Part shown: one piece after another, positions 9,680 through 19,171 of the stretch
How the letters are laid out: each line of letters opens with the position of its first letter
How positions within the stretch are numbered: position 1 is the stretch's first letter
Source: Clostridium sp. 'deep sea'
GTDB lineage: Bacteria > Bacillota > UBA994 > PWPR01
Assembly (NCBI RefSeq): GCF_014931565.1
Contig: NZ_CP063353.1
Location: 2,294,001 to 2,358,000 of the forward strand
Direction of reading: 5' to 3'
DNA: 64,000 nucleotides
Program-made: the position numbers and the translations under genes
The notes under the pieces: generated by a model
What the model saw: only the letters and a program-made list of their open reading frames with translations
Database searches by the model: none
What the model was told of the DNA's origin: nothing

Positions 9680-10066
9680 TTATTCAATAGAGGCAATAGC
9701 TTCTGCCTCTATTTTAAACCCATAGTGGATATTTGCTATTTCAAGTACACATCTAGCTGGTGGTTCATAATTAAAGAATTGCTCGTAAACAGCATTTACT
9801 TTACTCCAATTATTAATATTACTTAAATAAATAGTTACTTTAACTATATCCTGTAGGCTACCACCAGCCTCTTCAACTATAGCCTTAATATTATTTAATA
9901 CCCTATGGGTTTGGTCTGTTATATCTTTATTTACTAACTTATGTTTACTTTCAGGCTCAATGGGTAGTTGTCCTGAAATAAATAAAAATCCATTAGCTAA
10001 AATACCCTGTGAATAACAACCATTAGCACTGGGAGCATTTTTTGTTTTAATTATTTTTTTAGGCAT
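9680..10066 (-). CDS. ridA: RidA family enamine/imine deaminase
   Basis: 128 residues, the full family length. Signature residues are visible: APSANGCYSQGI, FISGQLPIEP, the YLSNINNW strand-helix, and the catalytic Arg in PPARCVLEIA with the terminal IEAEAIASIE. RidA proteins hydrolyse reactive 2-aminoacrylate and related imines made by PLP enzymes. It is 8 nt downstream of the phosphatase-fold gene and likely co-transcribed with it. SD AGGAG supports the start. Confidence 0.93.
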   Translation of the reverse strand: MPKKIIKTKNAPSANGCYSQGILANGFLFISGQLPIEPESKHKLVNKDITDQTHRVLNNIKAIVEEAGGSLQDIVKVTIYLSNINNWSKVNAVYEQFFNYEPPARCVLEIANIHYGFKIEAEAIASIE

Positions 10067-10074
10067 TATATCTC

Positions 10075-10875
10075 CTATTCTTGTTTTTTATATAGACCCC
10101 AGTAGTGTCTTACATTTAGATCTTCAGGCATATCTGTACCATGATTGCCTTTATTTTTAATTGTATCTAAATGAGCTCCATGATCTGGAGTAAAGGCAAT
10201 AACTCTATTATATTTAGCCCAGTATTTATTAAACGCTTGTGCCAAAATGTTAAAGGTTTTTAAGTGATTATGCATGGCATTAATACATTCAGTACTAAAC
10301 GGTTTAGTTCTATGTAACAAGTCATCGTACTCTTGATTATATGCAACTATCACATCTAGCTCATTTTGTTTTAACAACTCTATTGTTCTATTAGTTACCT
10401 CTAAATCGTATGGCTCAGAATAGTATTCAATATCTCTTCCTCTAAATATTATATCTATACTGCAATCCTTAACTGCAACTAAGGCCACTTTTTTACCTGC
10501 CTTTGCTAAAACATCAAACATCGTTTCTACTGTTAATACAGGCTTTTCATATTTTTTAATTCCAGTTGTCTCTGGCAATGCTCCACTAAACATAGAGGCA
10601 AAACAAACTGGTGTATATGTTTTCATTACAGCCTCTAAATCTGCTGTAATTGGTGCAATTTCTTTTACTTTATTAAACTCAGCTGTGTAGTTATTTAGTA
10701 AAAAGGAACCTAACGCATCAGGTGCATAAATTAAACACTTTTCTACAGGGTTTTCTTTAAATAGATTTTTAGCTTCTCCTAATACTTGAGGTAAAGCATG
10801 AGCTTGAGTAGTTTTTGGAGTCACTACCTGCATTAATTCGCAGACAGTTGGTGTTAATACTGTAATTTTGGCCAT
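10075..10875 (-). CDS. Alkaline-phosphatase-superfamily protein, function unknown
   Basis: 266 residues. The C-terminal AFTPDHGAHLDTI and GNHGTDMPEDLNVRHYWG have the Asp-His...His metal-site pattern of the alkaline phosphatase / phosphodiesterase superfamily, and TPVCFASMFSG resembles the nucleophile region of nucleotide pyrophosphatases. The usual N-terminal metal-binding Asp motif is not obvious; LIYAPDALGS may supply it. It is cytosolic (no signal peptide) and coupled with ridA. The substrate is unknown. SD AGAGGAG precedes the ATG. Confidence 0.7.
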   Translation of the reverse strand: MAKITVLTPTVCELMQVVTPKTTQAHALPQVLGEAKNLFKENPVEKCLIYAPDALGSFLLNNYTAEFNKVKEIAPITADLEAVMKTYTPVCFASMFSGALPETTGIKKYEKPVLTVETMFDVLAKAGKKVALVAVKDCSIDIIFRGRDIEYYSEPYDLEVTNRTIELLKQNELDVIVAYNQEYDDLLHRTKPFSTECINAMHNHLKTFNILAQAFNKYWAKYNRVIAFTPDHGAHLDTIKNKGNHGTDMPEDLNVRHYWGLYKKQE

Positions 10876-10947
10876 ATTTATCTCCTCTATTTTATAGTTA
10901 GCAGTTTTCTATTACTATTAAAATATAAATCAATTAAAACCTAAAGT

Positions 10948-10983
10948 CAAAAAAGGTGTAAGTTACTACTAACTTTACACCTT
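10948..10983 (-). terminator. Terminator of the MFS gene
   Basis: Inverted repeat AAGGTGTAAGTTA / TAACTTTACACCTT with one bulged base. Read on the minus strand it ends in a T run, just past the MFS stop codon at 10997. Confidence 0.75.
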
Positions 10984-10996
10984 AATTAGCTATACT

Positions 10997-12229
10997 CTAT
11001 CTACTTTTATTTTCTTTCAATACTGCTACTTTTTGACCTATAGGTAGTGGTTTGCTTAAATCTATAGTTACAGTTCTCAGCCAAAAAATCACAGCAAGTA
11101 AGCCTACAGCGGTAAAAATAAATACTATATTTAAACCCCAAAAACCCGCAATTGCTCCGCCTAACATAGGTCCTATGGCTGCCCCTAATTGACTAAAACT
11201 AGAGTTTATACTTAAAACTCTACTCCTAAAGTTATTTGGCACAGATTTAGATAAAATAGCAGTTGCAGAGGGACCTACAGCAGCCAAAAACAAGCCAAAA
11301 GCAAATCTAGTTACTGCTAAATAAGCAATATTAAATGAAAATGCAATTGCTATACTTATAACTATACCACCTATTAATCCTATAGTCATAGCCTTTTTAT
11401 AGCCATGTTTTTGCCCATACTTACCCCAATATGGTGCGCCCATTACGGTAGCAAATCCTGCTAAAGAAAATATTAAGCCTGTCATAACTTTAGGATCACT
11501 ATTACCTGATATTGCTAATTTTTGCACCATTAAGGGCAGTATTGGCTGAACTATCATTAATGATAGGTTATAAATCATCATTACAACAAACATCATTGCT
11601 AAAATTTTATATGAAAAACTTTCTTTTATATCTCTTACTACATTAAACTGTACTGTTCTATCTCCTTTATTTTCCTCTTTTGTGCCAAATATTATTACAA
11701 ATGTGGCGGCAAAAAGTACTAACCCTGCAATAATTAAAGTCTGCTTTAATCCAAAGTAATGGCTCATATAACCGCCCACCATTGGACCAGCTATTGCACC
11801 AAATGAGTAACCTGTATTTATTATTCCTAAAGCTCCACCTAACTCTTCTTCGGGTGTATTGGTAGCTACCATAGCAATTGCTGATGGTATAAAACCATTA
11901 AATACCCCTAGTAATAAACGAGCCAAAATTATATGCACCGCATTTTGAGAAAACGCCATTAAAATATAAACCAAGCCAATTCCTAATCCTGCTCTAAAAA
12001 TTTGAGGTTTTCTCCCATACTTATCAGCTAGGGTACCCCATATAGGTCCCATAATAGCTCCCGTAATAAAGGTTACACCAAATGCTAACCCAGACAAAAA
12101 CTCTATATTATCTGTTGTTCCAACCTCTTGTAATAACATTGGTAAAAATGGAGATACCAATGAAAACGCTATACCGCCTATTACACAGCCTAACCAAAGA
12201 ACATAAAGGTTTCTTTTCCATAGTGGCAT
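10997..12229 (-). CDS. MFS drug:H+ antiporter-like transporter (12 TM)
   Basis: 410 residues with about 12 hydrophobic spans in two homologous halves. The loop between TM2 and TM3 reads GTLADKYGRKP, the classical MFS motif A, and the second half has the matching GKYGQKHGYKK. Motif C-like GAIAGPMVGG in TM5 marks it as a DHA1-type exporter (TetA/BmrA-like). It probably exports a small drug-like or metabolic compound. It stands alone with its own terminator. SD AAGGAG precedes the ATG. Confidence 0.88.
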   Translation of the reverse strand: MPLWKRNLYVLWLGCVIGGIAFSLVSPFLPMLLQEVGTTDNIEFLSGLAFGVTFITGAIMGPIWGTLADKYGRKPQIFRAGLGIGLVYILMAFSQNAVHIILARLLLGVFNGFIPSAIAMVATNTPEEELGGALGIINTGYSFGAIAGPMVGGYMSHYFGLKQTLIIAGLVLFAATFVIIFGTKEENKGDRTVQFNVVRDIKESFSYKILAMMFVVMMIYNLSLMIVQPILPLMVQKLAISGNSDPKVMTGLIFSLAGFATVMGAPYWGKYGQKHGYKKAMTIGLIGGIVISIAIAFSFNIAYLAVTRFAFGLFLAAVGPSATAILSKSVPNNFRSRVLSINSSFSQLGAAIGPMLGGAIAGFWGLNIVFIFTAVGLLAVIFWLRTVTIDLSKPLPIGQKVAVLKENKSR

Positions 12230-12442
12230 AATCTATTGCTCCTTCCCCCATTAGCCTATAAGCATACAACCATAATATACACCTAAAATTAATTTGGCAA
12301 GCTAAATTTTAGTATTACAAAAGATAATAAAAATAAACTTGTTTATACACAAATAAAATTATTAATTATAATTATTTTAGGGAATTTAAGGAATAATAAG
12401 TATGCTAAATATGTTAATTTAAATATTTTTTTTATGTATATA

Positions 12443-12470
12443 TTGATTAATGTTATAATAAGAGTATAAT
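12443..12470 (+). promoter_or_regulatory. Sigma-A promoter of the mrp-like gene
   Basis: TTGATT (12443-12448), a 16-nt spacer and TATAAT (12465-12470), 46 nt upstream of the ATG. The rest of the 12230-12516 intergenic stretch is AT-rich with nothing else I can name. Confidence 0.7.
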
Positions 12471-12516
12471 CATATTTGACATATGTCTATAACTTTTTTG
12501 AATGGAGAAAATAACT

Positions 12517-13305
12517 ATGATTCAAAAAGAAACTACCAATGGAAATTCCAATATAAAAAAAGTAATTGCAGTTATGAGTGGTAAAGGTGGAGTTGGTAAA
12601 TCTTCTATGACATCTTTAATTGCCACTACGCTAAATGAACAGGGTTATAAAGTTGGCATTATGGATGCAGATATTACCGGACCAAGTATTCCTAAAATTT
12701 TTGGGGTTAATACTATGAGAGCTATGAGCGACGGAGAATCTATTGAACCTGTTACTACTAAAAAAGGTATTAAAGTTATTTCATTAAACTTATTAATAGA
12801 TAAAGAAGACGCTCCTGTAGTATGGCGTGGTCCTTTAGTTGCCAATGCTGTAAAACAATTTTTTACTGATGTTAATTGGGGAGATTTAGACTATTTAGTG
12901 ATTGATTTACCACCAGGAACAGGTGATGTATCTATTACTTTAATGCAATCTATTCCTGTAGATGGTGTAGTAGTGGTTTCATCTCCACAAGACCTTGTAA
13001 AACTAATCGTAAAAAAATCTGTAAACATGGCTGAAATGATGAATATAGCTGTTTTAGGATTAATTGAAAATATGAGCTACTTTGTTTGTCCTCACTGCGG
13101 CGAAAAAACCCATTTATTTGGTGAAAGTAAAACAGAGCAGGTTACCAAAGAGCTTAATATAGAACTTATTCATCAGGTTCCTATTGATCAAAAGCTGGTA
13201 GAGTTATGCGATCAAGGTAATGTTGAAGATTATCCACAAGCCAACAGTGAATTCTTTAATAAATTTAAAGAGTCGGTAAATAAAACAATTAGTAAAATTA
13301 AATAA
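12517..13305 (+). CDS. Mrp/NBP35-family Fe-S cluster carrier ATPase
   Basis: 262 residues from the ATG at 12517. An in-frame ATG 15 nt upstream exists, but GGAG (12504-12507) lies between the two at proper spacing for the second. Deviant Walker A MSGKGGVGKSS, switch regions DADITGPSIPKIFG and DLPPGTGDVSITLMQ, and the C-terminal CPHCGE Cys pair that holds the bridging Fe-S cluster are all present. Mrp/ApbC proteins assemble and deliver 4Fe-4S clusters to apoproteins in the cytosol. It is monocistronic with its own promoter and terminator. Confidence 0.92.
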   Translation: MIQKETTNGNSNIKKVIAVMSGKGGVGKSSMTSLIATTLNEQGYKVGIMDADITGPSIPKIFGVNTMRAMSDGESIEPVTTKKGIKVISLNLLIDKEDAPVVWRGPLVANAVKQFFTDVNWGDLDYLVIDLPPGTGDVSITLMQSIPVDGVVVVSSPQDLVKLIVKKSVNMAEMMNIAVLGLIENMSYFVCPHCGEKTHLFGESKTEQVTKELNIELIHQVPIDQKLVELCDQGNVEDYPQANSEFFNKFKESVNKTISKIK

Positions 13306-13320
13306 CTTACTATAACCAAA

Positions 13321-13357
13321 AAAAGGCTACTCACTACAAGTGAACAGCCTTTTTTTA
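13321..13357 (+). terminator. Terminator between the mrp-like gene and htrA
   Basis: Interrupted stem AAAGGCT..TCAC / GTGA..AGCCTTT followed by a seven-T tract on the plus strand. A-rich sequence on the other side allows bidirectional use for htrA. Confidence 0.85.
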
Positions 13358-13393
13358 TATTTCTTAATTGTTTATATACTTTAATTTCTTGTT

Positions 13394-14602
13394 TTACTCG
13401 TTGGAGTCTAAAACAACTCTTAGCTTAATATTCTTATTTTCACTCATTCTATATACTTCTACTTCTATTTGATCGCCTTTTTTATGTTTAAAAAGTTCGC
13501 TTTGCAAATCTGTGAATCCGGTAATTTGTTTATCATTAATAGCAACAATTATGTCACCAGCTTTTATGCCAGCTTTTTCAGCAGGTTTACCCTTCATAAC
13601 TTCGCTTACATATACTCCACTTTCAACTTTACCTTGTAAAAATTGATTTGAGCCTGGACTAAATCCAGCTCCATGTATACCCAATAATGGTCTAATTACT
13701 TTTCCATAACTTATTAACTGCTCTATAATAGGCTGAGCTTGTTTAGATGGTATTGCAAAACCAAGTCCCTCAACACCTGAGCTTTTAATTTTTATTGTAT
13801 TAATGCCAACAACCTTACCGTTAAGATCTAATAATGGACCACCACTATTACCTTCGTTAATAGCGGCATCTATTTGTAATAGTGAGTATTGTTTTCCATC
13901 TACAGTTAATACTCTATCTACAGCACTTACAATTCCGTGGGTAGTTGTTCGGGCAAACTCTGCTCCTAACGGATTACCTATTGCTAATACAAAATTACCG
14001 ACCTGCAGTGTTGAAGAATCACCAAAAGTTACATAGGGTAAATCTTGTTCATCTTTTGATAAATCATTTAAGTTTATTTTTAATACTGCTAAGTCTGAGT
14101 ATTCATCTGAGCCTACTACTTCGGCCTGTACTTTTGTACCACTAGATAGTGTTACTACTACCTCTTTAGCACCAGAAATAACATGCTCATTAGTTACAAC
14201 ATAACCCTTTTTTGGATCCACAATAAAGCCTGTCCCACTTGATTTTTCTGTTAAACTGGTGTTACCAAACCAGTCTTTAACATATCCCTTGTTAGTTATA
14301 CCAACTACAGCAGGGCCAACCGATTTTGCTACCTGCGAAAACTGATTACCTAAGCCTTCTATATCTACTTTAATTTGACTTACACTAGTGGGAGGCTCGC
14401 TCGGTAACTGATAACCTCCACTATTTGATAAGTGATTTGGCCATGGAATAATTTTGCCATAAATAAACTGGGGTGCGATTACTGCCATCACTACTGCACC
14501 TATTAAAGCACTTATTAATGCAACGACAACTATGGTATATTTACTCTTTGATTCAGTATGTGAATCTGAATAATACCTATTGTTATCAAAACTATTATAC
14601 AT
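13394..14602 (-). CDS. htrA: HtrA/DegP-like membrane-anchored serine protease
   Basis: 402 residues: cytoplasmic N terminus, a single TM anchor (about 23-43), a trypsin-like protease domain with catalytic His140 (VTNEHVIS), Asp170 (YSDLAVLKI) and Ser253 (GNSGGPLLD), and one C-terminal PDZ domain (about 300-395) with GVYVSEVMKGKPAEKAGIKAGD. The family degrades misfolded exported proteins outside the membrane. It follows yycJ, as htrC/yyxA does in B. subtilis, supporting descent from the walRK locus, although walRK itself is not next to it here. SD AGGAGG precedes the ATG. Confidence 0.93.
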   Translation of the reverse strand: MYNSFDNNRYYSDSHTESKSKYTIVVVALISALIGAVVMAVIAPQFIYGKIIPWPNHLSNSGGYQLPSEPPTSVSQIKVDIEGLGNQFSQVAKSVGPAVVGITNKGYVKDWFGNTSLTEKSSGTGFIVDPKKGYVVTNEHVISGAKEVVVTLSSGTKVQAEVVGSDEYSDLAVLKINLNDLSKDEQDLPYVTFGDSSTLQVGNFVLAIGNPLGAEFARTTTHGIVSAVDRVLTVDGKQYSLLQIDAAINEGNSGGPLLDLNGKVVGINTIKIKSSGVEGLGFAIPSKQAQPIIEQLISYGKVIRPLLGIHGAGFSPGSNQFLQGKVESGVYVSEVMKGKPAEKAGIKAGDIIVAINDKQITGFTDLQSELFKHKKGDQIEVEVYRMSENKNIKLRVVLDSNE

Positions 14603-14686
14603 AAGTCTACCTCCTTCTCTTTGTTTTATAGTACTTTACCAAACAAATGTCAAAAAAATATGTGATTTTGATCATCTTTTTGTGGT

Positions 14687-15480
14687 TTAGCAAATATTAA
14701 TCATTGGGGTAGCCACATTTCGTTTGGCTACTTTTAAGGCAAAATCCTTATTTGGTCTTAAGCCAGCTTCACATAAAGTTTTTTCATTTACTCTTAAAGC
14801 AATCTCTGGAGTATTGTTTTTATCGCTAAGATGGGCTAATACTACAGCCTGAGTTTGCCTACTAATTACTCTTTTTAGTAATGCAGCAGTTATATTATTT
14901 GCTAAATGTCCTTTTTTACCCGCTATTCTTTGTTTTAAAAATAGGGGTAGGGACCCTTTTGTAACATTTCGGGGTCATGATTTGATTCAATTACTAATGC
15001 GTCAATGCCTAATAAATGATTATAAACATCTTCACTTACAAAGCCTAAATCTGTTGCTACTACTATACTTTTACCATCTACTTCAAATTTATAACCTACA
15101 GGATCTGCCGCGTCATGAGATATTGCAAATGGAGTAATATTAATATTATCGATTGAAAACTGATTTTGTGTTTGGGTAAACTGACGCTGATCATTTATAA
15201 CTCTGTGTAAAAATTTATTGCCGGACTTCCACGTTGCTTTATTAGCAAACACTTTTACTTTTGGGTGAGACCTTGCCAATACATCAATTCCTCTTATATG
15301 GTCAATATGTTCATGGGTAATAAAAACTGAGTCAAGCTGGGTATTATCTACACCAATCGACTCTAATTGTTTACATATAGCTCTATTACTTATGCCAGCG
15401 TCTACTAAAAAGTGTTTGCCTGCTAACTCTAGGTAAACACTGTTTCCAGAGCTGCCGCTTGCTAAAACCGCAAACTTCAT
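14687..15480 (-). pseudogene. yycJ: YycJ/WalJ-type metallo-beta-lactamase-fold protein, frameshifted
   Basis: The first frame (15480-14935) encodes ASGSSGNSVYLE, the metal-binding THEHIDHIRG, and ESNHDPEMLQKGPYPYF before a stop. The next frame continues at once with L-K-Q-R-I-A-G-K-K-G-H-L-A-N-N and runs to a stop at 14687, matching the YycJ C terminus including VLAHLSDKNN. Together this is about 264 residues, the normal length. One extra T in the run opposite 14937-14941 would restore the frame. YycJ is a Zn-dependent nuclease-like protein linked to the WalRK cell-wall/DNA repair locus. It may be truly broken or a homopolymer read error. Confidence 0.88.
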
Positions 15481-15505
15481 GTTGCTCCTCCGTCCTAAGT
15501 ATCTG

Positions 15506-15706
15506 TTATTCAGATATTTGGCTTTCTAATATTTCTTTTACTCTACTCTCAAATCTCCTGCGAGGCAACATAACTGATCTTCCGCATTGCAGACATTTAA
15601 TTCTAAAATCAGCACCAACTCTAATTACCTGCCAAGTATTTGCACCACATGGATGACCTTTTTTCATGCGAACAACATCACCAACTTGGTATTCATGTTT
15701 TATCAT
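15506..15706 (-). CDS. DUF951 family small protein (YyzM-like)
   Basis: 66 residues, the usual family length. The hallmark pattern is VGDVVRMKKGHPCG, then WQVIRVGADFRIKCLQCGRSVMLPR. The single Cys in HPCG plus the CLQCG pair suggests a metal or nucleic-acid binding fold, but the function is unknown. In many Firmicutes it sits near the replication origin, next to mscS or ychF. It begins exactly where the mscS stop ends, so it is co-translated with the channel. Confidence 0.9.
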   Translation of the reverse strand: MIKHEYQVGDVVRMKKGHPCGANTWQVIRVGADFRIKCLQCGRSVMLPRRRFESRVKEILESQISE

Positions 15707-16872
15707 TATTTATCCTCCGCATCCTTATTAATAATAACTCGATGTGGGAAAGGAATAGAAATTTGCTCACGATCTAACCTATTTTTTATGCTGTATCTTA
15801 ATAGCCGCTCTGCCTGCCATTGCTCATTAGGTTCTGTAAGGGCAATTATTCTAAAGACTACCTCAGATTCTCCAAGATTCTGCACTCCTAAAACCGTAGG
15901 CCCCTCAACTATATAAGAGTTTTCACTTCTTAGTTCTAAACAGAGCTTCTCAAGCACCGCTTGTACATCATCTAAGTTTTCACTGTAAGCAACACCTATA
16001 TCAACCATTGCTCTTCGATAATTTCTTGATAAGTTACTTACTATTTTTAACTCTCCATTAGGAACATAATGCTGTGCACCATCAAATCCTTTTAAAACAG
16101 TGCTTCGTAAGCCTATTCCTCTTACTACGCCCTTTATACCACAAGCCTCTACATAGTCACCAACATCAAACTGATCCTCAAACATAATAAAAGCCCCAGA
16201 AATAACGTCTCTAACAAGGTTCTGAGCGCCAAATCCAATCGCTACGCCCAATACTCCAGCTCCTGTTATAACTGTGGAGGTTGGGATATTAAAAACGGCT
16301 AGAATGCTTAAAGCGGCTGCGAAATATACAGCATATTTAAATATACTAAGGGTTAATGTTTCTAAGGTTCTTAATTTAGATTGCTTAATTTCAACTCGCT
16401 TAAAAATACTCTTGTTTTGCTTTGTTAATTGCTCTTGTCTTTGTTTTTCAAAGCCAACTTTAATCGCTAAACTTCCGGCCTTTAGGGCCAAATATGCTAA
16501 TAAAATGACTAATACTAGTTGAATTACAATACCTAAAAGTGGAATAGATAAAATGCTTTTTTGAAAATCACCATAAGAATCTAGTGAGAGATTAAACACA
16601 GTAATAGCGATTGGAATACCTAACACCAATACTGCATATCTCCAAACCTTTTTTACAGATGAGTGCATATTATTTATTTGGGTTACATGTGACTCAGAGT
16701 GCTCTTTTGCTTCTACTAACTTACGCCATCTTTTAAATATTCTATGAATTATAAATAGTCCAATCCTTGAAATTACAAGCATAATTGCAATAACTAATAT
16801 TATTTGAAGGATTACCCCTAATACAGGGTCTTGGGCTTTTAATTGCTGATAATAATCTTTTATAAAACTCAT
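15706..16872 (-). CDS. MscS family mechanosensitive ion channel
   Basis: 388 residues with about four to five TM helices in the first 220 residues. The pore-lining TM3 region reads GAGVLGVAIGFGAQNLVRDVI, with the Gly/Ala packing typical of MscS. The beta domain follows: FEDQFDVGDYVEA, GVVRGIGLRSTVLK, HYVPNGEL. The C-terminal alpha-beta vestibule ends near IPFPHRVI. It opens on membrane tension to release osmolytes during hypo-osmotic shock. It lies in an operon with DUF3343 upstream and DUF951 downstream. Confidence 0.92.
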   Translation of the reverse strand: MSFIKDYYQQLKAQDPVLGVILQIILVIAIMLVISRIGLFIIHRIFKRWRKLVEAKEHSESHVTQINNMHSSVKKVWRYAVLVLGIPIAITVFNLSLDSYGDFQKSILSIPLLGIVIQLVLVILLAYLALKAGSLAIKVGFEKQRQEQLTKQNKSIFKRVEIKQSKLRTLETLTLSIFKYAVYFAAALSILAVFNIPTSTVITGAGVLGVAIGFGAQNLVRDVISGAFIMFEDQFDVGDYVEACGIKGVVRGIGLRSTVLKGFDGAQHYVPNGELKIVSNLSRNYRRAMVDIGVAYSENLDDVQAVLEKLCLELRSENSYIVEGPTVLGVQNLGESEVVFRIIALTEPNEQWQAERLLRYSIKNRLDREQISIPFPHRVIINKDAEDK

Positions 16873-16893
16873 TCTTACTCTCCCTAAATTGTG

Positions 16894-17148
16894 TTAACTT
16901 TGTAATTCACTATAAACAATATTATTATTTTGCTGTTGACACACAGCATATTTACAGTTATTTATATTATTGTTTTTTAAGAGTTTTATGAGCTGACCTC
17001 CATTTTCACTATTAACTCTTATAGATAAACCACAGCTACTACTAAATACCCGTGGAGTAGGTAATATTCTTAGCTTATACTCATTATCTTCAAGTACTTG
17101 CTCTGCTGCCAAGGCATCATGAGTTGATTCAAAAACTAGTAAAATCAT
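16894..17148 (-). CDS. DUF3343 protein (putative Se/S carrier-like)
   Basis: About 84 residues from the ATG at 17148, chosen because AAGGAG sits 7 nt upstream; a longer frame from 17178 would overlap the previous gene. The family pattern LLVFESTHDALAAEQVLED then RILPTPRVFSSSCGLSIRV is clear. DUF3343 proteins are small ferredoxin-fold proteins proposed to carry sulfur or selenium through the Cys in SSCG. A second Cys pair occurs in CKYAVC. Its stop is 22 nt before mscS. Confidence 0.85.
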   Translation of the reverse strand: MILLVFESTHDALAAEQVLEDNEYKLRILPTPRVFSSSCGLSIRVNSENGGQLIKLLKNNNINNCKYAVCQQQNNNIVYSELQS

Positions 17149-17159
17149 CTTTAATCTCC

Positions 17160-18305
17160 TTAAGGCTTTTGATACCAAGATAAAGAGTTATCTTTGGTTA
17201 TTATATACACAATATCATTAAGAACAGCTGAACTCAGCACCTCTTTTTCGCTTGAGGCATACCAAGTACCCTTTGAGTCTTTAATAGCATAAATACCTTT
17301 ATTAGTTGACACAAATAGCGTATTTACCTGTGGAACTTCACTACCAACTAAATAACCAGGAAGTTTAACCTTAAGCGTAGTTTTACCTGCAAGGTTTGTT
17401 TCACACACATATACTCTCCTGCCATAGGGAATCAGCCCTGTTTGGTTACTGATGATATATAGTTTGGTATCTGATAAAAAACCACAAGATACTACACCCT
17501 TGTGTTTAATACTAGTTAGCTCATTTGTTGAGGTGTTAAATTTTTTTACAATATCATTTTCACTCCATACTATTATATCACCACTAGGAGATACATTAAT
17601 ATCACCCATAGAGTTATCTACCTTATTTTTAAGAAGTTCTTCGCCATTGTTATTTATAACAATTATATACTGGCCTTTTTCTGAGGAGCTAGTATTATAA
17701 ATCAAAGCAACAATGCCATCTCTCCATTGTTTTACATCTATAAATTCTGTATCTCTAAAATCCTTGCTAAATTGCTCTTTATTTCTGTAGTCTGATCCTC
17801 TTTCAGTAATTTTTGAGACTGTTAAATTCGTTAACCACTGGGTATTCTGTTTGCCCATAATATCTGAAATTACTATATTTGTACCCTCATTATCTATAGT
17901 ACAAAGTAAAGGATTTCCTTTGGCTTGCCAATCTAATAACTCTTGACCAGCTGTATTTATAATCTTAACTTCTTTGTCATCAGACTCACCTATTATAGTA
18001 TAATATTTTGAGCTATTTACGTTTAGATTAGGTTCAGTATAAACATTCTGCCAACTCTTATTTCCTTGCTTGTCCAAAAACGAAACTACTGTTTGACCTG
18101 TTTTTAAATATACAACCCATGCCCCGTTATCACTACCACTACTATATAACAATTTTCCAGGACTAATGTATGACTTAGAACCCGAAAGAGCTAGCTTTGT
18201 GCCCTTATTAAAGAACATTCCTTGGCTTACCATTGTATATAAAAAGAAGGCAATTAATACTAATGAAACAGCCAATATAGCTATTACCTTTTTGTTTTTT
18301 ATCAT
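17160..18305 (-). CDS. DUF5711 family membrane-anchored beta-propeller-like protein
   Basis: 381 residues from the ATG at 18305, which has AAGGAG 9 nt upstream; a TTG six codons earlier overlaps that SD. One N-terminal TM (VIAILAVSLVLIAFFLYTMV) anchors a large extracytoplasmic domain of repeating beta units with patterns such as KTGQTVVSFLDKQGNKSW and TNKGIYAIKDSKGTWYAS, as in PQQ-like propellers. No enzyme motif is seen. It is conserved in Clostridia near yyaC/cvpA. Role unknown. Confidence 0.75.
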   Translation of the reverse strand: MIKNKKVIAILAVSLVLIAFFLYTMVSQGMFFNKGTKLALSGSKSYISPGKLLYSSGSDNGAWVVYLKTGQTVVSFLDKQGNKSWQNVYTEPNLNVNSSKYYTIIGESDDKEVKIINTAGQELLDWQAKGNPLLCTIDNEGTNIVISDIMGKQNTQWLTNLTVSKITERGSDYRNKEQFSKDFRDTEFIDVKQWRDGIVALIYNTSSSEKGQYIIVINNNGEELLKNKVDNSMGDINVSPSGDIIVWSENDIVKKFNTSTNELTSIKHKGVVSCGFLSDTKLYIISNQTGLIPYGRRVYVCETNLAGKTTLKVKLPGYLVGSEVPQVNTLFVSTNKGIYAIKDSKGTWYASSEKEVLSSAVLNDIVYIITKDNSLSWYQKP

Positions 18306-18380
18306 TGCTGCAAACTCCTTCAATTATATCTTCAATATATTATAACTTATACTACTAAGAAAGAAAAATATCTTATTACA

Positions 18381-19028
18381 TTATATGCCAAATCCCGAGT
18401 AAAATATTTTAGCTAAGAATTGTAGTATTCTGCTACCCTGCCAAATATAGGCCAAACCAATTTTATCGAACAGGATAATAAACGGCCATAATATGCCACT
18501 TAACAACATTGCACATATTAATGCATTGCCAATAGCGGGAATAACTCCTGTTATGCTGTTATCGTAAAACCCACTAGTATTTACTTTTATTACAAATGTG
18601 TTAGCAATAAAAAAAACCAATCTTACGGCTGCCCAAATGAGCAAATAACAGGCTAAGCCACCTAAAATATTAACAATTATTTTTTCTGACACTGCCCATA
18701 TATTTTCTTGTTGATTGCCAAGTAATTGAAAGTGTTCTTTAAAAATAGCATTTAGCTCTTCTGGTAGGTTAGTGTTTGGAAACTTAGCTCCACCTGTAAC
18801 ACTTATATCTACAATTAAATTGGAGTTCACTAGAGCTTGAGATACAGATTGTTTTATTTTTAGCAGAATTAATCCTTTATTTAGTGTTGTTGCAAAAATT
18901 GATGCTAAGCCTACCCCTAAAACATTATAGCCTAAGCGTAACCAATTATTAATATTTCCTCGTTTATAACCCTTGTACACCATAAAAATTATAGCTGCAA
19001 TTATTACAATGTCAATATAATTTGCCAT
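18381..19028 (-). CDS. CvpA family membrane protein
   Basis: 215 residues, four to five hydrophobic segments. The N-terminal motif YIDIVIIAAIIFMVYKGYKRG is the CvpA family start, and the last span follows NALICAMLLSGILWPFIILF. CvpA proteins are needed for colicin V production in E. coli; in Firmicutes their role is unclear, possibly envelope-related. SD AAGGGA precedes the ATG. It is the first gene of a minus-strand run toward htrA. Confidence 0.82.
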   Translation of the reverse strand: MANYIDIVIIAAIIFMVYKGYKRGNINNWLRLGYNVLGVGLASIFATTLNKGLILLKIKQSVSQALVNSNLIVDISVTGGAKFPNTNLPEELNAIFKEHFQLLGNQQENIWAVSEKIIVNILGGLACYLLIWAAVRLVFFIANTFVIKVNTSGFYDNSITGVIPAIGNALICAMLLSGILWPFIILFDKIGLAYIWQGSRILQFLAKIFYSGFGI

Positions 19029-19171
19029 GTTTGTCCCTTCTTTCGTCAGACTTCTCTACAATTTATTATTTAATATTAAAAATTATTCTGAAAAACGAAT
19101 ATTTGAGGGTACCACGGTAATAATTACTATTACTAGGCAATAAAAAACTTATGCGTTAAAGGAGTAGTTAT

